NCBI RefSeq assembly: GCF_947179165.1
Contig: NC_077240.1
Span: 71,751,501-71,815,500, forward strand
Source of the DNA: Solanum dulcamara
Taxonomy: Eukaryota; Streptophyta; Magnoliopsida; Solanales; Solanaceae
Direction of reading: 5' to 3'
Length of the DNA stretch: 64,000 nt
Shown here: in pieces, positions 24,201 to 35,263 of the stretch
How the letters are laid out: every line of letters starts with the position of its first letter
Position numbering within the stretch: the stretch's first letter is position 1
Notes under the pieces: generated by a model
Told to the model about the DNA's origin: nothing
Databases searched by the model: none
The model's input: only the letters and a program-made list of their open reading frames with translations
Translations under genes and position numbers: made by a program

Positions 24201-26215
24201 TAAGTTTTTTCCCATGGTAATTATACTTTACTTGATCCAGTGCTATCTTATCTTTTGTGACTCCTTATGTAGCCTTTAAATTTAGAATTCTTCCTGAACG
24301 ACTCTTAGAACCATCAGTCTTTTTACCCATGTTGGTGTCCATTCTAGCTAAGAAAGTTTATCATGATTGTATAGTCTCTATCTATCATAAAACACTTCTG
24401 TAGACTTAGTTGAGCTAGATATGGTTGACTCTAATTCTATTCTTGGCATGGACTGGCTTTATACTTGTTATGCCCAATTGATTGTAGAATCTAAGTTGTC
24501 AAGTTCCACCTTATGAATGAGCTAGTCTTAGAGTGGAAAGGTAGCCTAACTTTACCTAAGGGTCGATTTATTTTATACCTTAAGTCTAGAAAGTTAGTTT
24601 CCAAGGGGTGTATCTACCACATTGTCCAAGTTAGAGATGAAAGTGTGGATACACCATCCCTTCAGTCAGTTCCTATTGTGAATGGGTTTCCTAAAGTCTT
24701 TTCTGGGGATTTGTTGATAGACTTCGGAATAGATATTCTTCTTGATAGTTATCCGATGTCCATCCGCCATATAGAATGGCTCCCACTGAATTAAAATAGT
24801 TGAAAGATCTCCTATATAAAGGGTTTATTAGGCCTAGTGTCTCACCTTGGGGCACTCTTGTCTTATTCGTGTGGAAGAAAGATGGTTCCTTAAGGATGTG
24901 AATTGACTACCGTCAATTGAACAAGGTTATCATAAAGAATAAGTATCTCCTTTCGAGAATTGATGATCTTTTTGACCAAATTTAGGGCGATACTTGTTTA
25001 TCTAAGATAGACCTCAGATCAGACTATTATCAGTTGAAAGTAAGAGAATGTGACATCCCGAAGACAATCTTCAGAACCAGGTATGGTCACTATGAGTTTT
25101 TAGTCATTTTTTAATTAGACTAACGCTCCTGTAACATTTATAAACCTCATGAATAAAGTGTTCAAGAAGTTCTTAAATATGTTTGTTATTGCGTTTATTG
25201 ATGAAATTTTGATCTATTCAAGGATTAAGGAGGAGCATGACAACCATCTCAGAATAATTCTCCAAACACTCAAGGAAAAAGAGTTGTACACCAGATTTTT
25301 GAAGTATGAGTTTTGCTTGTATCTGTGGCCTTCTTAGGCCATATTATTTCTAGTGATGGTATTTGAGTTGACTCATAGAAGAATGAAGCTGTAAAGAACT
25401 GGCCCAGACCCACATCTTTGATTGACATAAAAAGTTTTTTAGGTTTGGCTGGTTACTACAGGAGATTTATTGAGGGATTATTATCCACGTCGTCGCCATG
25501 GAACAAGTTGACTAAGAAGAAGACTAAGTTTTAATGATCTGATGCTTGTGAGAAGAGTTTCCAAAAGTTATAGATGACGTTGACTATTGCTCCAGTTTTG
25601 TCCCTACCCGAGGGAACAAATAGGTTCCTGATTTATTGTTATGTGTCTCGAGTTTGGGTTGTGTTTTAATGCAGAAAGCCAAGGTTATAGCTTATGCTTC
25701 AAGACAGTTTAAGATTCACGAGATGAATTATCCAATTCATGACCTAGAGTTGGCAACGGTAGTATTTGCACTCAAGATTTGGCGTCATTATCTTTATGGT
25801 GTGCATATGGATGTGTTCACTAATTACAAGACTATGCAATATGTGTTTAGTAAGAAAGAGTTCAACTTGAGGCAGAGAAGGTGGCTTGAGTTGTTCAAGG
25901 ATTATGACATGAGTATTCTATACCATCTAGGTAAAGCTAATGTTGTTGCTGATGCTCTTAGCAGATTTTCCATGGGAAGTACATCTCATGTTAAGGAAGA
26001 GAAGAAAGAGCTAGCTAAAGAAGTGCATACGCTTGTACGCTTGGGAGTTTGTCTTATGGATTCTGATGAGGGAGATGCTATCATTTAGAATGGAGATGAA
26101 TCCTCACTAGTTGTTAAGGTGAAGGAAAAGCAAGATCAATATCATATTCTCCTCTAATTAAAAGATGATGTTTACAAACAGAAAGGGATGACTTTCGCCA
26201 AAGGGGGAGATGGAG
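24200..26215 (+). pseudogene. pol remnant of element A (PR-RT-RNase H, no integrase)
   Basis: The protease region is near 24215-24480. The RT N-terminal part includes '[16 protein letters not shown]' near 24580. RT blocks run 24790-25340, where the catalytic box reads FIDEILIYS (near 25195-25220), so the second Asp of the YxDD-type motif is Glu. In RNase H (25640-25970) the first catalytic Asp position reads Tyr ('YCYVS'), while '[15 protein letters not shown]' is kept near 25920. At about 26216, just after 'GGDGVLS', homology stops. In the related elements the HHCC integrase would begin here, but the sequence instead passes in about 90 bp to the 3' LTR. The integrase and chromodomain are deleted. 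Confidence 0.85.
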
Positions 26216-26302
26216 TGTTGAGTTCTTGCATTGTATTTGTGCCTTGAATATATTCTTAACTTCATCATCATTCGAGGAGGAATGTTCTGAAGGATGAAAT
26301 AT

Positions 26303-28626
26303 TGTAACATCCAGTACTATTCTAGCCTAGATCAAGTCCTAGAACCAAGATAAAACCTGAGAAAACATAAGGAAGTGAACTGGCATTGGGGTCTACGACT
26401 TACTCTACGACCCATAGAGTGATCTATGAGATGCATAAAGGGCTCGTGGAACCTCTCCACACTTAGCCATTTTAATAAGGTTCAGAACACTCCTAGGACT
26501 CAAGTCTACGACCTATGGTAAGTGTTACAACTTGTAGGAAGGATTGTAGGTGAAGTTTAGTAACCTTGGAAACTTTGGTACTCCATACGACTTGCTAGGA
26601 TGAGCCATCGATCGTTCTACAAACCGTGAGAGGTGGAAATAAGACCTCTCAACACTTAGCCAAAATCAAAGGGTCAAGGACCATTCCCATGACCCAAGAT
26701 ATCACCCGTAGAACGTTGTACAGGCTATCCAAAATGGCCCATAGCTCCACCTTCAGAAGGGACCTCAAAAACCTTCCTACAAGTTTGCAAAATGACTCAT
26801 CTAAGGGTCTATGACCCGCAGGAAAGTGATCATAGACCCATGAGAGGAATTTCCAATGAAGTCCAATTTTGGAACATGGCTTCTAAGACCGGCCTTCTAC
26901 GGTCCGTAGGAGTGCCCGTAGATGGCCCCTAGTAAATTTTAATAAGGTTTAGTTTGGTCTTTTCCCACCTTTTCCAAAATAAATCCAACTCATTTTGGGA
27001 CTAAAATTAGTCCCTTATCAGTACCCAAATGGGTTTTCTCTCATTAACACTTAGAACTTTTGAGAGAAAGGATTGGAGAGAAGAAGAAGAGCTATAGTTC
27101 AAGGTTTTCAAGTGAAGTCTTCAATTTTTGGCTAGATAATCTTCATTCCAGGTATGTAAGTCTATCACAACATTGGAATAAGTTTTTCCTCATGTACTAC
27201 ATGTTCATAAAGTCAATTGACTTATGAGTTTGAGTTTCTAATTCCATAATAGTAAATTCTTGATGTATTTACTTACTCCTTTATTGGGTTCTAGTATGAA
27301 TATTATATTATACTTGAGGAGTCGGTGTTTGAGGTTATGGATTCATGCTTGCATTCACAAGAACCCAAATTGAGGTTTGTATTAAAAATCTTGTGCATTA
27401 TTGATGTTAAAAGATGGACTATTATAATTAATTAAATGAGCATGATGTTGAGCTTTGAAGGGGTTTATTGATGTCTATTTTCTCACATGAGTTTTTACAT
27501 ATTCTAAATGTCATATTTTGAGAATTTAAGGTATGTTTTCAAATGAATGATTGAGATAAGATGTACTTATATTTAAGGGAAAAGATGATGATATAAGAAG
27601 ATGATGTAAATTGATGTAAAAAGTCCAATGAGACTAGATGAGATGTAAATTAAGTATTTCACTAACTTGATGTATATGAGCTTAATAATGTTTTAGGAGA
27701 AGTATTGAGCACTGACTTGGACCAGAGTATAGCTAACTCAATCCCTATAAACTATGTAGCCAGCGCAGGATAGGATCATGTTGTTCATTCGGACCACTCC
27801 TCGTTGTCCTAAAAGAGGACTTTTTATATGGATCCAGAGATGATGTTCCTTTACCCTGACAAAGTATTGGACGGATGAGGCAACAACATTGCTTTGTTGT
27901 ATCGTCACTAACTCGTAGGTGGTATTTTCAGTTAGAGAAACTCACCTAATGAAGTAAAAGTACTATATTTTATTTTACTGAGTTGTATCTATCATTGCAT
28001 ACCTTTTAACCCACTATTTTACTACATTGCATGTTCTATTGAGTTGTGTCATTTTCAGAGGTGAGTTCCTTGAGTTGAGTATCTTGATGTAAGTTTCCTT
28101 TTACCATTTTACATACTCGTATATTTCATGTACTGATGTCATTCGACCTGCATTATTTCATGATGCATATACATGTGTTAGAGATCATCAAAAGGCGCAC
28201 TGTTGAGGATCTATCTTTTCGAGCCTTTGGTGAGACCTCTTTGCATTCAGAGGAGCTCCTTCACATTTCAGTTTCTTTCATTATGTTAGTTCTTTGAGGT
28301 AGTCGTGGGCTTGTATTTGCACCTTCTTGATAATCATTAGAGCCTTCATAGACTGAGTAGAGTAGAGTCATGTTGAGTTATTTGGAGTCTGTTTAAAAAC
28401 TATGATTTCCATTATTGAAGTTATGATAGTTGACTTATGTTTTTGTATGGGTGCTTTAAGCTATTAATTCAGATTGATGAGACCATTTTAAATGCCCACT
28501 TAATATTACTCTTTAATCGAGTTAAGTCTTCCACTGAGTGAGTTAGCCAGACCAAGTGGTTCGGTTGGGACCAGCAATGGTTTCTGAGTGCCGACCACGT
28601 CCAGTGTATAGGCTCGGGGCATGACA
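26303..28626 (+). repeat. 3' LTR of element A
   Basis: A 2324-bp uninterrupted LTR, TGTAACATCC...GGGGCATGACA. It gives the unsplit reference for the broken 5' LTR. The stem-loop pair is at 28119-28133 and 28149-28167. Repeated 'tacgac..'/'gtcgtag'-like phrases occupy about 26385-26930. Confidence 0.9.
28119..28167 (+). other. Twin stem-loop in 3' LTR of element A
   Basis: Stem 1: GTATAT/ATGTAC, loop TTC (28119-28133). Stem 2: TGCATTAT/ATGATGCA, loop TTC (28149-28167), with one G-T wobble. This is the same arrangement as in the other gypsy LTRs of the window. Confidence 0.75.
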
Positions 28627-28675
28627 CTCTTGAAGGAGGATGAGACTTATAGGAAGATCTATCATATATTGCATT
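28627..28675 (-). pseudogene. Continuation of the copia integrase beyond element A
   Basis: The minus strand reads '(K)SHPPSR' immediately next to the target duplication. That is the segment expected just upstream of the copia integrase block ending at 6624. It confirms that element A landed inside this copia integrase. Recognisable homology fades by about 28675. Confidence 0.6.
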
Positions 28676-29266
28676 AAATACATCTCTACATATATTGCAT
28701 TTAATAAAGCTTATTTAGTAATAAAACAAAAATGAGGACATTATTTGTAGGCCAACCACACGTTGGCCCAGAATTAAGTCGAGCTAGAATGAAGCTGATA
28801 TACAGGTTCTCTCAGACTTAAAAGTTTCAGTTCAAATTATATATTTGTATTAACAAAATCACTAAAATACGTATAAAAATTAAATTTAAAATCCAATTAA
28901 TAAACACATGATATTAATATTTTAAATCCATAACTTCCAAATCATGACTCTGACTCTAATTGAGCCATTTGTTGCAATTTGTTGAATGTAAAATAGCTAG
29001 GTTGTACGTGAATGTAGGGTGTATGACGAGGTGGGTCACCGGGTTCACGTGAATTCATGCTCCCCTCCCGAAATCTTATATTGTTGTATTATATTTTTTA
29101 AAAAATATTTAAATATAGATGTATGAATTCACACTCGAAGTATCATATAATGCAGTGATGATTGGGTGCACCTTTCCAAGTGAGGTTAGAAATTTGAATC
29201 TTATATCTACCTTGTTTTATTTTTCTTTCTAAATTGGGTAACATCTCTCTAAGTGATTATTGATAG
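28676..29266. other. AT-rich intergenic stretch, nothing recognised
   Basis: No open frame of note, LTR end or RNA gene seen. The short repeat 'atatattgcat(t)taa' appears twice near 28665 and 28695. Confidence 0.5.
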
Positions 29267-29782
29267 TGTTGACACCTAATTTTGGCCCTTCACAATATGG
29301 GTTAATCATTGAGTTTCTTCAATTCCAAACAATTTAAAAATAATTAGCTTTTAAAAAAAATCAAAATATTTTAAAATTATTTTAAAGTAATTTTGTGATT
29401 TTTAAATGATATATACAATGCTATATAATTATGTATATAATTGTTAGCTTTTATAAATGTTCGAGAATGATCTAAAAAAGGTTTTGTTTTTAATTAATTA
29501 TTTCGTTAATTAGTAGTTTATATTTTTCGAAATTTATAATAAAGCTAATTATTTTACTTTGTTAAGATTAAGAAATTTGTTAATTAATTAATATTAGTTT
29601 GTCTTATTCAATTATTAGCCAGATTTGGTTGGCCAAAATTGCAATTTATTTGGCCATTTCTTAAATTTAATTTTAACCATTATTTTTAGTAAAAATTTTT
29701 AGAATCACATAGTCTAAGGAGCTAATTACTATTTGTCCCCACCCTTTTTAATATTACATAAATCTCTTAAAAAATAGTCCAT

Positions 29783-29922
29783 CCGGATAAATCATGTGGT
29801 ATTCGGATATATTAATTAACAAATAAGTTGAGATAAAAAAGAAATTATGTATCCGGCTACATCCTGTGGTATCCGGATACATTAATTAACAAATCAGTTG
29901 AGCTAAAAAGGAAAAGAGAGTA
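29783..29922 (+). repeat. Two-copy tandem repeat, about 70-bp period
   Basis: 'ccggataaatcatgtggta' at 29783 and 'ccggctacatcctgtggta' at 29853 begin two similar units that share 'ttaattaacaaat.agttga'. A partial third unit follows near 29930. Confidence 0.8.
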
Positions 29923-30444
29923 GCAATTATTCGGATACATTAATGAACAAGCAATCATGTATCAGGACAAATGGGTTTTGGGTATAAGAAAAAAGAAAAT
30001 TTTGAAACATTTTGAAATGGTAGAAAATATTTAAAGATATGGTAAATAAAGTAGTGTATATAGGTAATTTTTCCTTATTTTTACTTAACCTTTAGCCCAT
30101 TTTTAGAGTCTTTCCAGCCAACCTTTTCAACTCCAACCGGCCCAATACCCACAATAACTCCTACAACACCAACCCAACCCAATAACAATACAAACACTAA
30201 TCGACCCCTTTCCCCAATTCTACACCAACGATCCTCTCCAAAACCCAATTCCCTGTACACCAATCGACCCCAATTTCCCTTCCCACGTACAAATACACCC
30301 TATACAACCAACAATACAAAAACCCAATTCCCTTGTAAATACTCCAGCGCATACCTACCAGTTCACCCAAACACATACGATTATACGCGTCTTCTCCAAC
30401 ATTTACCAGACAATAGTACATTCAGACGTTTCCCCTGCAATACG

Positions 30445-30456
30445 TCTTTATAAAAA
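30445..30456 (+). promoter_or_regulatory. TATA-like motif beside the copia insertion
   Basis: 'ctttataaaaaa' lies about 10 bp left of the copia target duplication. Without the insertion it would lie about 310 bp upstream of the MOG1 start codon. It may be chance AT-rich sequence. Confidence 0.25.
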
Positions 30457-30468
30457 AATTGTTGAGTG

Positions 30469-30695
30469 TGTTAAAAAATATACTAGTTTAACAATTAAAG
30501 GGAAAAACAACAACTAAAGGATTAATAAATAGAAAGAGAGAGTTTAGAGAAAATATGTAATCTCTGATTTTTTCTCTATCAGAATAGCCAAAAATGGCCT
30601 TATTTATAGATGAACAAACGTAGGCAAGTTGGACAATTTGCCAACAATTTGCCTTAGTGGTGGGTCCATGAAAATGGACATCCACTCACTTAACA
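30469..30695 (-). repeat. 3' LTR of the copia element
   Basis: 227 bp, TGTTAAAAAATAT...CTTAACA on +. An adjacent pyrimidine-rich 'ctcccccttgg' at 30696 is the complement of the polypurine tract. Confidence 0.9.
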
Positions 30696-30913
30696 CTCCC
30701 CCTTGGATGTCCATGTGAAATGTGTCTTAAAAGCTTTATATGTAAATAATATACATATTTATCGTAAACATTCATAAATATTGTGTCTACATATCTGGTA
30801 ATACGCCTTGATTGCTGCCTCATTAAAAATCTTACCAAGAAAACCTAGTGGGACAAAACCTTGGTTAAGGAAAAATGAGTGCAGCGCATATTTTACTCCC
30901 CCTAATAAAAACT

Positions 30914-33900
30914 TCATTTGATATTTTGGAGACGACGCATTCCAACCTTATATCTTAGTTTCTCAAAAGTTGATTTTGGTAATGCCTTTGTGAATAAATC
31001 TGCAAGATTATCACTTGAACGAACTTGTTGTACATCTATATCACCATTCTTCTGTAGATCATGTGTAAAGAATAATTTTGGTGAAATATGTTTTGTTCTG
31101 TCTCCTTTTATGAAACCACCTTTAAATTGAGCTATGCATGTGGCATTATCTTCGAATATAACTATGGATACTTTAACATCATTTTCCAGACCACATCTTT
31201 CTTTGATGAACTGTATCATCAATCTCAACCACACACATTCTCTACTTGCTTCATGAATTGCTATTTTTTCAGCATGATTTGAAGAAGTAGAAACAATAAA
31301 TTGTTTTGTAGATCGCCATGATATAGCAGTTCCTCCGTGTGTAAATAGATAGCCTGTCTGAGATCGAGCTTTATGTGGGTCTAATAAATAACATGCATCT
31401 GCATAACCAATAATGTCTATGCAACCTTTGTTAGTATATAACAAACCCATATCTATAGTACCATTCAGGTATCGCAAAATATGTTTGATACCGTTCCAAT
31501 ACCTTCGCGTTGGGATGAACTATACCTTGCTAGCAAATTAACAGAAACTGTTATATTAGTTCTAGTTGCGTTAGCAAAAGATACATAAGTGCACCAATAG
31601 CACTGAGATATGGTACTTCAGGACCAAGGATTTCTTCATCCTCTTTTGGAGGTCAAAATTGATATTTTTCCACTTCAAGTGATCGAACAATCATTGGAGT
31701 ACTTAATGGATGTGCTTTATCCATGTAAAATCTTTTTAAGATTTTCTCGGTGTAGGCAAATTGATGGACAAAAACTCCGTCTGCTAAATGTTCAATTTGC
31801 AGACCTAGACAATTTTTTTGTCTTTCCAAGGTCTTTCATTTCAAATTCTTTCTTTAGATATTCAATTGCCTTTTGGACCTCTTTAGGGGTTCCAATGAGA
31901 TTTATGTCATCAAAATAAACGGCGAGTATAACAAGCTCTGATTTCATTTTCTTAATAAAATACATGGACAAATAACATCATTAGTATAGCCTTCATTTAT
32001 TAAGTACTCACCTAGGCGATTATACCACGTGCGCTCTGATTGTTTCAGACCATATAATGATCTTTGCAGTTTTATTGAGTACATCTCCCGAGATTTATTA
32101 CATGCTTTAGGCAATTTTAGTCCTTCTGGGATTTTTATGTAAATTTCATTATCAAGTGAACCATAAAGGTAAGTTGTAAATACATCCATTAGATGTATTT
32201 TAAAATTTTTATGTACAACTAGACTGATGAGATATCGAAATGTTATTCCATCCATAACAGGTGAATATGTTTCTTTATAATTGACCCTGGGTCTTTGAGA
32301 GAATCCTTGTGCAACAAGGAGTGCTTTGTATCTTACAATTTCATTTCTCTCATTTCGTTTTCGCACAAAATCCCATTTATAGCCAACTGGTTTCACACCT
32401 TCAGGGGTTTGGACTACATGTCCAAAAACCTCAGGTTTAGCAAGCGAATCTAATTCTGATTGAATTGCCTTTTGCCATTCTGGCCAATCACATTTACATC
32501 GACATTCTTCAATGGATTTAGGCTCAAGACTTTCACTATCTCGCATGAGGTTAATTGCAATATTATATGCAAAAACATTATCCACCGTAATTTTTGATCG
32601 ATCTAGATTTATCTCATCACCGGTAGAACTTATTAAAAGTTCTTCATTCACTTGAGTCTCGGGCTCATTGATTTCTTAGGAATATCAGGATTACTCAAAT
32701 TTTAACCTTCTTCAGGAAGTTTTTGTGTAGTATCATTCTTATAGTTTCTCATGCTTTTCTTTCTAGGATTTTTATCTTTTAATCCCAATGGTCTACAACG
32801 CTTCAGGCGTGTTTGAGATTGAGAAGCTATGATACTAGTAGATGGTCCTTTTGGGACATCAATTCGGATAAGCACATTCACTGTAGGGATATGTGACTTA
32901 GTTATCTGTTTCAAATCAGTAAATGCATCTGGCATTTGATTTGCTATTTTTTGTTAGTGGATGATCTTCTGGACCTCCTGCTCACATGTGCGAGTACATG
33001 GATCAAAATGTGATAGTGATGAAACTTTCCATGCAATTTCTTTTTCTTTTTTGGGTTCCTTTTTCTCTCCCCCTAATGGCGGGAAAATTGTTTCATCAAA
33101 CAGACAATCTGCAAATTGAGCAGTGAATAAGTCTTCAATCAACGGTTCAAGGTATCGAATTATGGAGGGTGAGTCAAACCCAACATATATGTCCAACCTT
33201 CATTGAGGGCCCATTTTTGTACGTTGTAGTGGTGGCACATATACCGCACAACCAAAAATTCTTAAATGGGCTATATTTGGTTCATGACCAAATACTAATT
33301 GTGATGGAGATATTAATTATACATACAAGTACTGCTGTATGTAAGATAACATGACCCCAAACAGTAATTGGCAATTTTATTTTCATTAGTAGAGGTCTTG
33401 CTATCAATTGTAGGCGCTTTATAAATGACTCTGCAAAGCCATTTTGAGTATGAACATGAGCAACAGGATATTCAATTTTTATCCCAATTGATAAGCAATA
33501 ATCATTAAATATTTGGGATGTAACTTCTCCAGCATTATCAAGGCGAATGGACTTAATTGGATAATCTGGGAATTGCGTTCTCAATCTTATTATTTGTGCT
33601 AACAACTTCGCAAACGCCAGGTTGCGAGATGATAACAGGCACACATGAGACCATCTAGATGATGCATCTATTAGGACCATAAAATATCTAAACAATCCAC
33701 TAGGTGGATGAATAGGCCCATATATATCTCCATGTATACGCTCTAAAAAGCCAGGAGATTTGATGCCAACCTTCAGGGTCGATGGCCTGGCCATTAATTT
33801 GCCTTGATAACAAGCAGCACATGAAAATTCATCATTTGTAAGAATCTTCTGGTTCTTTAACGGATGTTCAGTTGAATTTTCAAGAATTCTTCTCATCATT

Positions 33901-34445
33901 ATTGATCCAGGATGACCTATTCGATCATGCCATAGCACAAATGTATTTGGATCAGTAAACTTCTGATTTACGATCATATGTGCTTTAATTACACTAATTT
34001 TTGCATAATATAGGCTAGATGATAATGTTGGTAATTTTTCCAAAATATATTTCTGGCCTGGGACACTCTTGGTTATACCAAGATATTCAATATTCATTTC
34101 ATATAGTGTCACAACATGATATCAATTTCTGCGAATATCTTTAAAACTTAACAAGTTTCTTGGGGATTTAGAAGAAAATAGTGCATCTTCTATAACAATT
34201 TTTGTCCCCTTAGGCAGAATTATAGTAGCTTTTCTAGAGCCTTTTATCATTTTTGAATTACCAGAAATTATAGTAACATTTGCTCTTCTTCTTAGCAAGT
34301 TAGAAACATATTTCTCTTCTTTAAATATAACATGGGTTGTTCCACTATCAATTACACAAATATCTTTGTGATTGATCATTGATCCAAATAAAATTTGAGG
34401 CATTTCCATATTTTCTTCAATAAGAAATAAAATAAGTATTAACAC
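30914..34445 (-). pseudogene. copia pol (protease, integrase, RT, RNase H), frameshifted
   Basis: On the minus strand from right to left: protease with 'CVIDSGTTHVIF' near 34355; integrase with the zinc region 'WHDRIGH...CAACYQGK' (33950-33800), 'ASSRWSHVCLLSSRN' near 33665, and 'RLDNAGEVTSQIFNDYC' near 33550; RT with 'VRKRNERNEIVRYKALLVAQ' near 32370, 'YSPVMDGITFRYLISL' near 32265 and 'GLKQSERTWYNRLGEYL' near 32035; the catalytic box YFDDINLIG near 31910-31885; RNase H with 'IGYADACYLLDPHKARSQTG' near 31415 and 'SNHAEKIAIHEASRECVWL' near 31275. Breaks occur near 34120, 33280, 32930, 32690, 31940, 31810 and 31480, so no full polyprotein can be made. Confidence 0.88.
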
Positions 34446-35263
34446 GTGGTATATTACACAAATTTTATTTATTTACATTGACTAGAAAAATACAAACATC
34501 ATATTTAATACAAATTAGAAGAAAAATATTTACATATTATTAGTCCTATCAATATTCATATTTTCATCTGGAAAATTAAAGAAAACAGCTACATCCAAAT
34601 GTATGGGTTCAATATTATCTTCAGAGATAAAATTTGTCTCTGGATTATTTTCTGCCCTCTTTAATGATGCCTGATATAGCTGAACCAGATATTTTGATGA
34701 CCGGCAAGTCCGCGACCAGTGCCCCACACCTCCACATCTATGACATACACTTTTTGAATTATTCTTCGATAAAGCTTCTGGCTTTTTACCCTGCCTTTTA
34801 TATTGCTGATCATTTATCGGTGCCAGACGAGTATCATTATTAAAATTCTTTCTTTGACCATGACTACGACCACGTCTGGGGCCATGGCCTCTTTCTTATT
34901 GGTTATAATTTGCCTGATTCACTTCAGGGAGTGACAAAGAACCAACGGGCCGACTATCATGATTTTTCATTAATAGTTTATTGTGGCGTTCAGCAATCAG
35001 AAGGTGAGAAAGTAATTTAGAATATTTTTTAAATTCTTTTTCGCGATATTGCTGCTGCAGGAGCATATTCGCGGGTGGAAATATGGAGTATGTCTTTTCA
35101 AGTTTATCTTGCTAATGATCTCTTCTCCGCATAAATTTAACTAAGGTATAATTCCAAATATAGCAGAATTATATTCAATTATATTTTTGAAATCCATTAA
35201 TCTCAGCTTTAGCCAATCATGACGAGCTTGTGGAAGCATGACCAACTTTAGGTGGTTATATCT
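34446..35263 (-). pseudogene. copia gag, downstream part
   Basis: Immediately left of element B, the minus strand continues the gag frame ('NHLKLVMLPQARHDWLKL' near 35258-35205). A basic RG-rich stretch (near 34890) and a zinc knuckle ending 'MGHWSRTC' near 34727-34705 follow. The rest of gag is at 43425-43676. There are several stops. Confidence 0.8.

Larger units (their letters stand above)
6625..28626 (+). mobile_element. Ty3/gypsy element A, old, integrase-deleted, carrying nested insertions
   Basis: The element runs from TGTAACACCC at 6625 to ...GGCATGACA at 28626. It is flanked by ctcct (6620-6624) and ctctt (28627-28631), a 5-bp target duplication with one transition. Its 5' LTR is split after 7312 by a solo LTR plus a full element and resumes at 21179. 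Its unsplit length would be about 8.1 kb. The primer site complementary to initiator-Met tRNA is at 22681-22692. The internal region has gag, protease, RT and RNase H relics with many stops, and then breaks off: integrase is missing. The two LTRs differ by about 11% over a sampled 230 bp, so this is the oldest gypsy copy here. It sits in a copia integrase remnant. Confidence 0.9.
29267..30461 (+). repeat. Possible 5' part of an Ogre/TAT-type LTR
   Basis: It starts TGTTGACACCTAATTTTGG, a start I associate with large plant gypsy (TAT/Ogre) LTRs. A very AT-rich body follows. Then comes a C/A-rich stretch (30110-30400, 'ccaacccaacccaat') that makes long but implausible Gly/Val-rich minus-strand frames. 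No opposing LTR, primer site or coding region is visible, and the copia insertion interrupts it at 30467. The assignment rests only on the start motif and composition. Confidence 0.35.

Noticed and set aside
30081..30421. Overlapping Gly/Val-rich minus-strand open frames
   Set aside because: They are the reverse of a C/A-rich low-complexity tract; the composition explains the open frames, and no domain is visible.
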